A stretch of DNA of 64,000 bases from Bacteroidia bacterium (lineage in GTDB: Bacteria > Bacteroidota > Bacteroidia > Chitinophagales > Saprospiraceae). Position 1 is the first letter of the stretch. Every line of letters starts with the position of its first letter. The translations under genes were made by a program, and so were the position numbers. Shown here piece after piece: positions 42,688-50,954 of the stretch. The stretch covers positions 1-64,000 of the forward strand of contig JAUHXV010000010.1 of NCBI GenBank assembly GCA_030426765.1. Direction: 5' to 3'. The notes under the pieces are model-generated. The model did not search any database. It saw nothing but the letters and a program-made list of their open reading frames with translations, and had not been told where the DNA came from.

Positions 42688-44298
42688 TTATTGCTGTTTG
42701 AGCAGCTTGATATATTCTAATGCTCGTTCATTCTCAGGATCGATAGCGATCAGCTCCTGGTAGTATTCAAGTGACTTTTCATAGTCTTCCTGCTGCACCC
42801 AGTATGCGCCAAGATAATCATACGCTTCCACCAGGCTTTTGCGAACATATTCGCTACTATCCGGATTTTCGGCAGACAGTTCTATATACTTTTCGTACGG
42901 TTCTTTTGAGCGAAACTGCTTTACTTCACTTGTATCCTTTCTGTCCAATTGGTTTCCGATTTTGGCGCGCATCAACCAGCCCTGCGCATAGTCCGGACGG
43001 TCTTCAATGATACGAGTAAAAACAGAATCTGCTTTGAGATCCTGGTCCGTGTAATAGTAGCTTAGGCCTAACCAGTAATTGTCCGTGATATTCAGCGAAT
43101 CCTGTTCGCCTTTCAAGTGATAAAACTTAATGGCCTTATCGTACTCTTTGTCTTTATAGTAGGTTGTAGCAAAGAGGTCAATAATATCTAGTGTGCGTTC
43201 AGGAACAAGCTCCAGATAGTTTTGATAGATCTCCCAGGCTTCATCTAAGCGACCTAACTGGAAAGCTGCTTTTGCCCAGTACTCATAATCAGAAGGAAAG
43301 ACAGTTCGGCCTTTTTTCTTTGCGATCTCATCAAATAACTTTTTACTGTTATTATAAGACTGCTGCCACATTTCTTTTTCCGCATATGCCCAGGCCAGCC
43401 AACGGTAGACCGTATACTGCTCAGGATTGGTTTGGATAAGGGCTTCTCCTTTCGAAATAGCGCTGTCATAATCCTTCGCCTGGAAGGTGAGGAATTTGAT
43501 CAAGCGCACTTTGGCACCAATGTCATCTCCTGCGAGTGAACTGTATTTCTCCAGAAGTGGTGTCACTTTGTCGTACTGATTTTTTCGAATGTAGATCTCG
43601 ATGAGGTCTTTATAGGGCAGGGCATCATTGGGGGCCAGTTCAATGGCTTTTTCCAGTTGCTCTATCGCCAGATCATCCTGTTTTGCAGCTGACCAAATTC
43701 GGCCCATGCTGATATACGCAGAGGTAGCAGTCGGATCTTTGTCGACGGCTGTTTCGAAAGCAGTCATAGCTTCACCATTGTTACCCACAAGGAGATAGGC
43801 CTCACCCAAAAGTGCCCAGGTATTCGCGTCCTTAGGATTCATGCCTTTAGCTCTGGACAGAAAATCAACTGCTTTTTCGCCATTCGGATTGCTGCTGCGC
43901 AAATAGGCTTCTCCAATCAGCGCGATGATCTTGTCATCTTTTCTGCCGAGACGTGATGCAGACTCCAGATATTCTTCCGAATCTTCAATATTCTTCTGGT
44001 CAAGACGAATCTTACCCATACCTACTTTGCATTCTGCACAGTTGGAATTGATGTCCAGCCCTTTGAGATAGGATTTCTCAGCTTCTTCTGAATTTCCTTC
44101 ACGGTAATACACCTCGCCGATGTAGTAGTATATCGAACTGTTTTTCGGATCGGCTTTGGCAATTGCGGAAAAGGCTTCCAGGGCATCCCCGTAATTCTCG
44201 TTTTCGAGATACTGCAAGCCTGTCTCCATAGAAGGCACCTGGGCCTGCACAAGAGCAGCACTAGAGAGAAGGACAAGAGCGAAAACTAGCTTTTTCAT
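42688..44298 (-). CDS. secreted/periplasmic TPR-repeat protein
   Basis: A 536-residue protein with signal peptide (MKKLVFALVLLSSAALVQAQ) and about ten to twelve TPR units along its length (EALEAFSAIAKADPKNSSIYYYIGEVYYR, AMTAFETAVDKDPTATSAYISMG, KSLEYYQELIAIDPENERALEY). TPR arrays mediate protein-protein contacts, here in the periplasm. It is the last gene of the ExbB-to-TPR block and is followed directly by a terminator. I recall this TPR gene as a frequent neighbour of the PstS-like/TonB/ExbBD cluster in Bacteroidetes. Partner unknown. Confidence 0.9.
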   Translation of the reverse strand: MKKLVFALVLLSSAALVQAQVPSMETGLQYLENENYGDALEAFSAIAKADPKNSSIYYYIGEVYYREGNSEEAEKSYLKGLDINSNCAECKVGMGKIRLDQKNIEDSEEYLESASRLGRKDDKIIALIGEAYLRSSNPNGEKAVDFLSRAKGMNPKDANTWALLGEAYLLVGNNGEAMTAFETAVDKDPTATSAYISMGRIWSAAKQDDLAIEQLEKAIELAPNDALPYKDLIEIYIRKNQYDKVTPLLEKYSSLAGDDIGAKVRLIKFLTFQAKDYDSAISKGEALIQTNPEQYTVYRWLAWAYAEKEMWQQSYNNSKKLFDEIAKKKGRTVFPSDYEYWAKAAFQLGRLDEAWEIYQNYLELVPERTLDIIDLFATTYYKDKEYDKAIKFYHLKGEQDSLNITDNYWLGLSYYYTDQDLKADSVFTRIIEDRPDYAQGWLMRAKIGNQLDRKDTSEVKQFRSKEPYEKYIELSAENPDSSEYVRKSLVEAYDYLGAYWVQQEDYEKSLEYYQELIAIDPENERALEYIKLLKQQ

Positions 44299-44358
44299 TT
44301 TAATATGGTTTGTTCATTAACGAATGCAAAAATGCAACTTGAAACTGACTCATCAAGT

Positions 44359-45276
44359 CTATTTAATAACTTTTATATCACTGGTATAGTTTAATTCGAT
44401 ACTTCTGAGTGTCTGATACTTCGGCAGAAGTCCTGCTTTCAGGACAATCTTTTGCCCGATCTCCGCACATAAAAAGGTCGCAAATCCAAGACCCACATCG
44501 GTTCGACCCGTTTTACTGATAAAATACAGATCCCGCGTAAACGGATATTTTCTGTCCTGCAGATTGTATTGATAGGGTTTGACAAAACCGGCCTGCAAGG
44601 AATCCACCGGCCTTGAAATACCCAGCAGATTAAACCGGCTCAGTACTTCTTTGGTATAGGGGACATCGCTGTCACTGATCTCACTATAATCGATCAATCC
44701 AATGGCCTCTTCGTTTTCTGCGACGTAGGTGAGCACCTGCTGCTTGGCATTAAACGCATAAAAATGCTCCGGAAGCGACTCTTGTCCGATCAATCGCAAT
44801 ACCTCATGGGTAATACCTGATTTGACATTTTCGATCACAAAAACCTTTCCTGCATCTTTATTTGCCATCAAATTGAGCATCTGCTCATAGGTATAATTGG
44901 TATCAGGCGTGTGTTTATTGACTACAAAGGCAATGGCGCCTGTGGCAAAAGCATAGGATCTTGGTATTTGTGTTAACGAATTCAGGTATGCGGTCTCTTC
45001 GTCGGTCAGGAGGCGATTGGTCATGATCGCATCCACGCTGTCCTCCATAAAGGCTTTAAACATATCGTGCTCATTGGCATATGTGATGTCGAGATGAGCA
45101 TACTGATAGATACGTTCAAAGGCTTCTTCCTCCTGCTGTACGATATCACACATGGTGGTATCGGCCCATATCTGGAGTTTCCCGATCGTGGGGCCCTCCA
45201 TATCTTCGACCTTACTCACGCAGCTTGAGATTGTGAGCAGAAGAAGTAAAAGTATATGTCCTGTCAGGTATTTCAT
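44359..45276 (-). CDS. PstS-like phosphate-binding-type lipoprotein
   Basis: A 305-residue lipoprotein (MKYLTGHILLLLLLTISSCVS, lipid Cys near 19) with a periplasmic-binding-protein fold of the PstS-like group: LQIWADTTMCDIVQQEEEAFE, the mid-region AIAFVVNKHTPDTNYT, and YPFTRDLYFISKTG. No Pst transporter genes accompany it. In Bacteroidetes this family sits within ExbBD-TonB clusters rather than phosphate uptake operons, so it may sense or deliver a ligand to the envelope system. Ligand identity cannot be read from sequence. Confidence 0.85.
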   Translation of the reverse strand: MKYLTGHILLLLLLTISSCVSKVEDMEGPTIGKLQIWADTTMCDIVQQEEEAFERIYQYAHLDITYANEHDMFKAFMEDSVDAIMTNRLLTDEETAYLNSLTQIPRSYAFATGAIAFVVNKHTPDTNYTYEQMLNLMANKDAGKVFVIENVKSGITHEVLRLIGQESLPEHFYAFNAKQQVLTYVAENEEAIGLIDYSEISDSDVPYTKEVLSRFNLLGISRPVDSLQAGFVKPYQYNLQDRKYPFTRDLYFISKTGRTDVGLGFATFLCAEIGQKIVLKAGLLPKYQTLRSIELNYTSDIKVIK

Positions 45277-45387
45277 GGCGTTATGATCAGGATGATGTGT
45301 ATAAGGATGACGATAGCCGGATCGTTTTACGCGTTAATCGCTTGTTAAGCCTCGTTAAAAATTGATTAAGGCCTTTGCCCGGAAAAG

Positions 45388-45423
45388 GAAGGTCTGATGC
45401 CCATCGCAGGATATCAGACCTTC
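45388..45423 (-). other. 11-bp stem-loop inside the ExbBD-TonB block
   Basis: GAAGGTCTGAT and ATCAGACCTTC pair perfectly around a 14-base loop, between the 59-aa membrane protein gene and the PstS-like gene. On the minus strand it is followed by CTTTTCC, a weak T-run. It may be a leaky terminator or RNA-processing site lowering expression of the downstream PstS-like and TPR genes. Confidence 0.6.
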
Positions 45424-45444
45424 TTGTATATGCTACCGTCATGG

Positions 45445-45624
45445 TTAACTTTTCTTCAATGCCCGGTATATGCGCCAGGCGCCGTAGATGACAAACGCCG
45501 CATACAGGATTTCACCCCAGGGACTATAGGGAATTACGTTTTTGACGAACATGAAAATCCCTAATCCCATGTATGTGACTCCTAAGGCTACCAGAAATAA
45601 CATTCTGATTTTGTCAGGATTCAT
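45445..45624 (-). CDS. 59-residue two-helix membrane protein of the TonB-ExbBD block
   Basis: Reading the minus strand from ATG at 45624 to TAA at 45445 gives a 59-residue protein beginning MNPDKIRMLFLVALGVTYMG and ending YRALKKS. It has two hydrophobic helices (about 8-27 and 40-51), a central VKNVIPYSPWGE turn, and a basic C-terminus (WRIYRALKKS). The start lies 3 bases after the TonB stop, so translation is likely coupled. I recall small proteins with a similar two-helix and YR-x-LK ending at this place in other Bacteroidetes. An accessory role for TonB/ExbBD is inference from position. Confidence 0.75.
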   Translation of the reverse strand: MNPDKIRMLFLVALGVTYMGLGIFMFVKNVIPYSPWGEILYAAFVIYGAWRIYRALKKS

Positions 45625-45627
45625 CTC

Positions 45628-46452
45628 TTATTGGAGGACAAACTTGATCGGCAGAGTAAAGGTCACGGGTACGGCGCGCCCATTGTGTTTGCCTGGTTTC
45701 CAACGTGGCATACCATTGACTACCCGAAGTGCCTCTTCATTACAGCCTCCACCGATGCCCCGCACGACTTTTGCGTTTTGGATAACACCTTCTTTAGAGA
45801 CGACAAACTGAACGATGATCTGCCCTTCGATACCATTTTCCCTGGCGATCGCCGGGTATTTAATCTTGTCGTAGATGTACTTGTACATCGCCTCCTGGCC
45901 ATCGGGGAAGGTAGGCATCTGCTCTACATACGCAAAAGGCTTCTCTTCGACCGGCTCTTCCAGTACAGGAGGACCTGCCGGAGCTTCGGGCTCGGCCAGC
46001 GATGCGTCCACACCATCCTCTTCTCCTTTCTTGGTTTCCGTCGCGATGACCTTTTCTTTGATCTCATCGACAGTCGGAGGAGGGATCTCTTCAGCTACTT
46101 CTTCATCTTTCTTTACGACCGGCTCAACAAATTTGATCTGATCCTTGATGGGCGGAGGTTTTACTTCCGGTGGTGGGGGTGGAGGTGGCTTCGCCGGATC
46201 GATAGGGGGTGGCTCTGCAAGTGTCACCTCCTTCATTTCAAATTTATTCTCCTTTTCCGGTAAAATACCTTCCACCAGGCGAATAATATGTGGTGTGCTG
46301 ACGGCCAGTAAAAAGAAAGCCATACCGACCAACATAGAGCGCGTCATATGTTTGTCATACAGTCTTCTTAACTGGAAAGCCCCATATTCCTTGTTGCGAC
46401 CAATAAAAACGATGTCATCCATCGAATTTTTGTTCCAGTTTTCATTTGCCAT
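45628..46452 (-). CDS. TonB-family energy transducer (copy 2, in the ExbBD operon)
   Basis: A 274-residue protein with the MDDIVFIGRNKEYGAFQLRR signature at the cytoplasmic start and one transmembrane helix (about 40-57). A long Pro/Glu/Lys-rich periplasmic spacer (DPAKPPPPPPPEVKPPP) leads to a C-terminal TonB domain (about 185-274: YPAIARENGIEGQIIVQF, GGGCNEEALRVVNGMPRW). It lies directly downstream of two exbD genes and exbB, so it is the cognate transducer of that motor. The C-terminal domain is very similar to copy 1 at 41651-42478, while the spacer differs. Confidence 0.94.
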   Translation of the reverse strand: MANENWNKNSMDDIVFIGRNKEYGAFQLRRLYDKHMTRSMLVGMAFFLLAVSTPHIIRLVEGILPEKENKFEMKEVTLAEPPPIDPAKPPPPPPPEVKPPPIKDQIKFVEPVVKKDEEVAEEIPPPTVDEIKEKVIATETKKGEEDGVDASLAEPEAPAGPPVLEEPVEEKPFAYVEQMPTFPDGQEAMYKYIYDKIKYPAIARENGIEGQIIVQFVVSKEGVIQNAKVVRGIGGGCNEEALRVVNGMPRWKPGKHNGRAVPVTFTLPIKFVLQ

Positions 46453-46514
46453 AGCTGTCTAAATTTACAATTCTATATAATGATGCACAGAACACCACAA
46501 ATGCATAAATCAAT

Positions 46515-47090
46515 TTATTTCCGGCTTTGGCCGGTGATCACACATACCAGGGAATCAATGGGATCATTGGGTTCCATGATAGCATATCGTTTGACTTCAG
46601 AAATCGTCATCTCATCCAGCACGTCCACAATGTTTTTAACGCTGGAGGAGGGGAGAGGTTTGATCATCACAAAGAGCATTTCTCGGTCACCCCACTGCTC
46701 CTCTACCTCATTTTGCCGCCGTTGCACGAATTTTCTCAAACCCCGAGGGCTGTAATCGATACTATCAATCTCAAGAGGAACTTCAAGATCGATTTCATCC
46801 GGCGATACATAGGCATACAACTTGTCTTTGGCGCCTAACATGAGGGTCGCCGTTTTTGACATTTTGATCGGATCTTCTTTCTTTTCCTCTTTTTCTTCAT
46901 CCTTGGCAGGCTTATTCACCTCCATGGTCTTAGGCTTATTCATCGTCGTGGCAAGCATAAAAAAGGTAATCAGGAGGAAACCCAAATCCACCATGGCTGT
47001 CAAATCAACCCGTGTGGACATCTTTTTACTCCTAACTTTTTTTGACCCTTTCTTATGACCGCCTCCGCCGGCGACATTCATTTCTGCCAT
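46515..47090 (-). CDS. exbD: ExbD-family proton-channel subunit (second copy)
   Basis: A 191-residue protein with a basic N-terminus (GGGHKKGSKKVRSKK), one transmembrane helix holding the essential Asp (VDLTAMVDLGFLLITFF, about 29-50), and a periplasmic domain. A Lys/Glu-rich segment (KDEEKEEKKEDP) follows the helix. It works with ExbB to convert the proton gradient into TonB movement. It lies 30 bases after the other exbD and 62 before tonB. Two non-identical ExbD genes in a row are usual in Bacteroidetes. Confidence 0.93.
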   Translation of the reverse strand: MAEMNVAGGGGHKKGSKKVRSKKMSTRVDLTAMVDLGFLLITFFMLATTMNKPKTMEVNKPAKDEEKEEKKEDPIKMSKTATLMLGAKDKLYAYVSPDEIDLEVPLEIDSIDYSPRGLRKFVQRRQNEVEEQWGDREMLFVMIKPLPSSSVKNIVDVLDEMTISEVKRYAIMEPNDPIDSLVCVITGQSRK

Positions 47091-47120
47091 GATACTTTAT
47101 TTTCCTGTGATGGACTTTAT

Positions 47121-47726
47121 CTATTCCTGGGCGTTTTTAGCCGAGGTGATCAGGTTAAATTTATTGACCCTTCTGTTTTGCAGCGCATTGATTAACGCAT
47201 CAAAATGCCTGTACTCTGTATTCTTATCCCCTTTGATTGCGATGCGCAGATCATTGTTTTCCTGCCGGGAAAACAGAATAAGATCCTCAACCTGGTGGGC
47301 GCCACCTGTCGTGTCTATATTCAGTCCGGGTTCTTTAAACTTGGCTCGTTCGTCAACACTCATCGATAGAAATTCCGGCAGATTTCGAATATCCACACCC
47401 CAGGTTTCCAGCAACTTGAACGTTTCGCGCTGTTCTTCTGATAAAGCCAGTTCATAGGTTGCGGACAATCTGTCTAGTAATTTCATACGCGTATTCTGAT
47501 CATCCAGCCCGAAGAAAATCCGGCCGTCCGGCGCAATCTGAAACATCATGATATTGGATTCCGGAATCGGAATCTGTGCCGTAGAGGACGGTATATCAAT
47601 CTGTACCGCCTCCTGAGGTCTGAATTTCGTGGTCAGGATGAAGAATGTAAGCAATAGAAAGGCCACGTCACACATGGCGGTCATGTCTACTGCTGTGCTC
47701 TTCCGTGGTATTTTAACCTTAGGCAT
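47121..47726 (-). CDS. exbD: ExbD-family proton-channel subunit (first copy)
   Basis: A 201-residue protein with a short basic start (MPKVKIPRKSTA), a single transmembrane helix with conserved Asp (VDMTAMCDVAFLLLTFFIL, about 13-32), and a larger periplasmic domain (GRIFFGLDDQNTRMKLLDRL, LRIAIKGDKNTEYRHFDALI). It is 31 bases downstream of exbB. The periplasmic part is unlike the second ExbD, so the two probably form a heteromer. Confidence 0.93.
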   Translation of the reverse strand: MPKVKIPRKSTAVDMTAMCDVAFLLLTFFILTTKFRPQEAVQIDIPSSTAQIPIPESNIMMFQIAPDGRIFFGLDDQNTRMKLLDRLSATYELALSEEQRETFKLLETWGVDIRNLPEFLSMSVDERAKFKEPGLNIDTTGGAHQVEDLILFSRQENNDLRIAIKGDKNTEYRHFDALINALQNRRVNKFNLITSAKNAQE

Positions 47727-47757
47727 AAATTGTAATTAAATAACGGTGAGTGAAGAA

Positions 47758-48582
47758 TTAATGTTTTGCAGCAAAACTCTGTGCAATACTAAATCCAGCC
47801 TCATCAATGCCGTAGGTCATGCCATCGATCTTAGTGGTATAAACATTATAGAAGATAATCGCCAGGGCAGAACTACCAATACCTAACGCTGTATTGATGA
47901 GGGCCTCGGAGATACCATTGGACAATGCAATCGCATCGGGTGCACCCGCAGTCGCCAGAGCCGAGAAGGCCTTGATCATACCGAGTACAGTTCCAAAAAG
48001 ACCCAAAAGCGTAGCAACAGAAGCAAATGTGGCCAGAATCACCAGATTTTTCTCCAGCATAGGGAGCTCGAGCGAAGTGGATTCTTCGATTTCTTTTTGA
48101 ATGGCCAGGATCTTTTGCTCTTTATCCATCCCTTCGGTTTTGGACATTTCCTGATATTTTTTCAAGCCTTCATGGATCACATTTCCAACAGATCCTTTCT
48201 GCTTGTCACATTCCTGAATAGCGCCATTGACATCATCGCGATCCAGATATTCTTTAATTTTTCTGACAAACACCGGAATAGCTCCCTTACCACTCGCCAC
48301 ATTTAGCGAAATCGCACGCTCGATCGATACAGAGATCACAATGATGAAACTCGCCATCAGCACCGGTACCATTAAACCCCCTTTGTACATCATCCCGAGA
48401 TAGTTGCCCGGAAGCGGGTGACCATTAATATCCCCGTCTTCAAAGTTGACCGGATTACCCAGAATGAAAATGTAAATTAAAATACCGATCCCCAGTGCTA
48501 CCGGAATAAGTATGGAAGCAAATAATCTGCTGAAAGTTCCGCTTGATGAAGACTTCTCAGATTTAACTTTTGGATTGCTCAT
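47758..48582 (-). CDS. exbB: ExbB/TolQ/MotA-family proton-channel protein
   Basis: A 274-residue inner-membrane protein with a first helix at about 20-42, a second near 68-88, and the conserved pair of helices with LVILATFASVATLLGLFGTVLGMIKAF and ALINTALGIGSSALAIIFY. The GTVLGMI and TALGIG motifs mark the proton-channel core. The N-terminal extension with an additional helix is common in Bacteroidetes. It is first gene of the ExbB-ExbD-ExbD-TonB operon, with a TATTTTTG box 85 bases upstream. Confidence 0.94.
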   Translation of the reverse strand: MSNPKVKSEKSSSSGTFSRLFASILIPVALGIGILIYIFILGNPVNFEDGDINGHPLPGNYLGMMYKGGLMVPVLMASFIIVISVSIERAISLNVASGKGAIPVFVRKIKEYLDRDDVNGAIQECDKQKGSVGNVIHEGLKKYQEMSKTEGMDKEQKILAIQKEIEESTSLELPMLEKNLVILATFASVATLLGLFGTVLGMIKAFSALATAGAPDAIALSNGISEALINTALGIGSSALAIIFYNVYTTKIDGMTYGIDEAGFSIAQSFAAKH

Positions 48583-48667
48583 AAAGTAGGCTGATTTAAT
48601 GTTATTAGTTTATAAGATTTGCCGAAAAATAGCATGCCGCTTCCGGTTCCTGACGAAAGCAGCGAGA

Positions 48668-48675
48668 CAAAAATA
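48668..48675 (-). promoter_or_regulatory. -7 box for the exbB operon
   Basis: TATTTTTG on the minus strand fits TAnnTTTG. A TTTG (plus CAAA at 48701-48704) upstream is at 25-base spacing, slightly long for the -33 element. Confidence 0.45.
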
Positions 48676-49109
48676 TTTTTATTTTTTGATTACGACTCCT
48701 CAAATAATTAAATTTTGGCCAACAGAATTCATTCAGAATGAATGAATTGAGTGATTCAAAAAGATATGGTATATATATGCCACATATTTGTCTTTGATTA
48801 CCAAAGTGATAGACAGATGTTGTCCGAACAGGCTCAAAATCAGCTATTGCCTGTGTCTTTTCATGTTTTGACAAATAATTTACGAGACCCTTCCGAAAGC
48901 CTTTGATTCGGGTTGTGCCTAATAGATGAGTCCAATGTCTTTTATTCAGACATCCGCCCATCCGGATTAGTTTTTTGCCTTTTTCCGGTTCATCACACAT
49001 TACATGATGCTATCGGGTAGCACATTACACACTGGAGTTGCATTAAATTTTCAAATAATCACCATGTCAACCGCAGACAAGTGTATTTCGAAGGATAAGT
49101 TTTCAGCCC

Positions 49110-49141
49110 TTGACGCGTTAATTGATCAATGTATATTTTTG
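49110..49141 (+). promoter_or_regulatory. promoter of the second Bat block
   Basis: TTG (49110-49112) and TATTTTTG (49134-49141) are separated by 21 bases, a good match to the Bacteroidetes -33/-7 arrangement. It lies 47 bases upstream of the batB ATG. It shows the second Bat block has its own promoter. Confidence 0.65.
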
Positions 49142-49188
49142 CATTTCAGGAATTATCAACACGTTGATTATAGAACTTATACGCACGT

Positions 49189-50184
49189 ATGTTTCGATTT
49201 GAGCATCCCGATTTTTTTTGGCTTGGACTCATTCCTGTCCTCTTTGCTGGGCTGTACTTCCTGCGTGGATACCTCCTGCAATCTGCCTGGAAACGCTGGG
49301 GTAGTGCGGAATCGAATCGGAAAGCGCAATCCAATACCCCGAAAACACCGAAAGGGCTGTGGCTTGGTCTCGTGGCTTCAGTTGCCCTGGTCATTGCTGC
49401 GGCAAATCCACAGTGGGGATACCGCGCCATTTCCGTAGAAAGCAAATCCGCCGACATATATCTGGTGCTCGATATCTCCAACAGCATGCTGGCGGAAGAC
49501 ATAGCCCCAAATCGCCTCGAACGTGCCCGTCGCATGGCATTGGATCTCTCGTCTGCCTTTAAAACCGATCGAGTCGGACTCATTCTCTTTGCCGGCAACG
49601 CATACATGCAAAGCCCACTAACGACAGACTGGCACGCAATCCAATTGTTTCTAAACGCCGCTCATCCTGATCAGGCCGGCACGCAAGGCACCGCTATCGG
49701 AGAAGCCGTCCGGCTCGCCACAAAAACAAAAAGCGACCGGAATACCGGGCAAGGCGCTCTTGTCATCCTGACGGATGGAGAAGATCACGACGAAGATGCG
49801 GAGGAAGCTATGGCAGAAGCGCTGGAAAAGGGATGGGCCAGTTATATCATTGGGTTCGGTACCGAACAGGGAGGCATGATCCCCATGACCATCGCCGGAA
49901 GACGAGATGTCAAACGCGACCGAAACGGGCAGCCGGTGCAGACAGCCCTCAACAGAAGCCTGATGAGTTCCCTCGCCCAGGCAGGAGGGGGCAAATATTA
50001 TGACGCAGATGAAACTGGTGCCATCATCACAGATCTGCAACAGGAACTCGCCGGACTTGAACGAAGCCAACTTGAAAAACGTTCTTTTTCTGAACACAAA
50101 AGCTACTTCCAGTGGTTTTTACTACCGGCTTTGCTATTGATATTTTTATTTGTTCACCTCAATTACAAATTTGACGTAATCTGA
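49189..50184 (+). CDS. batB: VWA-domain membrane protein BatB
   Basis: A 331-residue protein with two N-terminal transmembrane helices (about 8-26 and 57-74), a VWA domain and a C-terminal helix (FLLPALLLIFLFVHLNY). The metal site is complete: LDISNSMLAEDIAPNRLERAR (DxSxS), Thr in GTQGTAIGEAV, and ILTDGEDHDED. BatA and BatB are paralogues thought to interact in the membrane. It overlaps batC by one base (TGATG) and starts a block that runs to batD. Confidence 0.93.
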   Translation: MFRFEHPDFFWLGLIPVLFAGLYFLRGYLLQSAWKRWGSAESNRKAQSNTPKTPKGLWLGLVASVALVIAAANPQWGYRAISVESKSADIYLVLDISNSMLAEDIAPNRLERARRMALDLSSAFKTDRVGLILFAGNAYMQSPLTTDWHAIQLFLNAAHPDQAGTQGTAIGEAVRLATKTKSDRNTGQGALVILTDGEDHDEDAEEAMAEALEKGWASYIIGFGTEQGGMIPMTIAGRRDVKRDRNGQPVQTALNRSLMSSLAQAGGGKYYDADETGAIITDLQQELAGLERSQLEKRSFSEHKSYFQWFLLPALLLIFLFVHLNYKFDVI

Positions 50185-50912
50185 TGCACATGCTGATCCG
50201 GATACAATTGATCACAATGATTTGTCTCGGTGCCTGCACACCTGGACAAGCCCAGGCAGATTATCCCTGGCTGAGATCCGGGGACGAACTCTATCTAAAG
50301 CACCAGTATACCGATGCAGAAACTTCATACCGCAAAGCCGGAGAAGTTCGGGAAGCGCCCGGCACCGCCTATAATCTCGGCAATTCCATCTATCAGCAGG
50401 ATCGCATTCCGGAATCCATCCAATACTATCAACAGGCTGTAGAATCAGCCAATGATCCCCGACTAAAAGCCGATGCCTGGTATAATCTCGGAAACGCTCA
50501 TTTTCAAAACCAGGCGTTTAAAGAAAGCATCGCCGCATACAAAGAGTCCTTAAAACTGACTCCGGATGACCAGGACGCCAAACAAAATCTGATGCTGGCC
50601 ATGCAGCAGTACCAGCAACAACAGCAGCAGCAACAACAGCAGGATCAGCAGGACGGTGAAAATCAGGACCAGCAGGAACCACAACCTTCCTCAGAGAATG
50701 AAGAACAGCAGCAGGATGACCAACAACAACAATCCGCCGCGGCAGAAGGTGAGGACGAAAAAGAACGGGAACAGGAAGAAATGACGGCAGAAGAACTGAG
50801 TCAGGAAGAAGCGAAAGAGATATTGAAAGCCATTGAGCGAGAAGATCAGCGCGTACAGGAGAAAATCAAAAAAGCTTCCTCAAAAACAACACCACCGGAG
50901 AAAGACTGGTAG
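50184..50912 (+). CDS. batC: TPR protein BatC with glutamine-rich region
   Basis: A 242-residue protein with a signal peptide (to about residue 24, GQAQA) and about three TPR units (AETSYRKAGEVREAPGTAYNLGNS, ESIQYYQQAVESAND, ESIAAYKESLKLTPDDQDAKQN). These are followed by a Gln/Glu/Asp-rich low-complexity region and a charged helical end (AKEILKAIEREDQRVQEKI). TPR followed by an acidic/Gln stretch is the standard BatC layout. It is periplasmic or membrane-associated by family. Confidence 0.9.
   Translation: MHMLIRIQLITMICLGACTPGQAQADYPWLRSGDELYLKHQYTDAETSYRKAGEVREAPGTAYNLGNSIYQQDRIPESIQYYQQAVESANDPRLKADAWYNLGNAHFQNQAFKESIAAYKESLKLTPDDQDAKQNLMLAMQQYQQQQQQQQQQDQQDGENQDQQEPQPSSENEEQQQDDQQQQSAAAEGEDEKEREQEEMTAEELSQEEAKEILKAIEREDQRVQEKIKKASSKTTPPEKDW
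50605..50740 (+). repeat. CAG/CAA-rich low-complexity repeat within batC
   Basis: Runs of CAG and CAA codons encode a QQQQQQ-type stretch followed by DQQ/NQDQQEPQ/QQQDDQQQQ segments. Such simple repeats can change length by slippage. Confidence 0.75.
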
Positions 50913-50954
50913 TGCGTTTCATGTGATGAATGAATGGTGACAGACAACTATATT

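Larger units (their letters stand above)
48583..49188. other. 606-base divergent intergenic region between exbB and batB
   Basis: The region is AT-rich near both ends. It holds a minus-strand -7 box near 48670 and a plus-strand promoter near 49110-49141. Open frames within it show no protein-like features, and I see no tRNA, repeat or clear structured RNA. A long unassigned stretch (48720-49100) remains; a small RNA or long regulatory region cannot be excluded. Confidence 0.5.

Noticed and set aside
44359-45276. Phosphate uptake (Pst) operon
   Set aside because: Only a PstS-like lipoprotein is present; there are no PstA, PstB or PstC genes, and the context is TonB/ExbBD.
45631-46263. 210-codon open frame antisense to tonB
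   Set aside because: It is a shadow of the Pro/Glu-rich tonB spacer; its translation is low-complexity and lacks domain features.
48605-49438. Open frames in the exbB-batB spacer and across the batB start
   Set aside because: Translations look random and one overlaps batB out of frame; promoter signals explain the region better.
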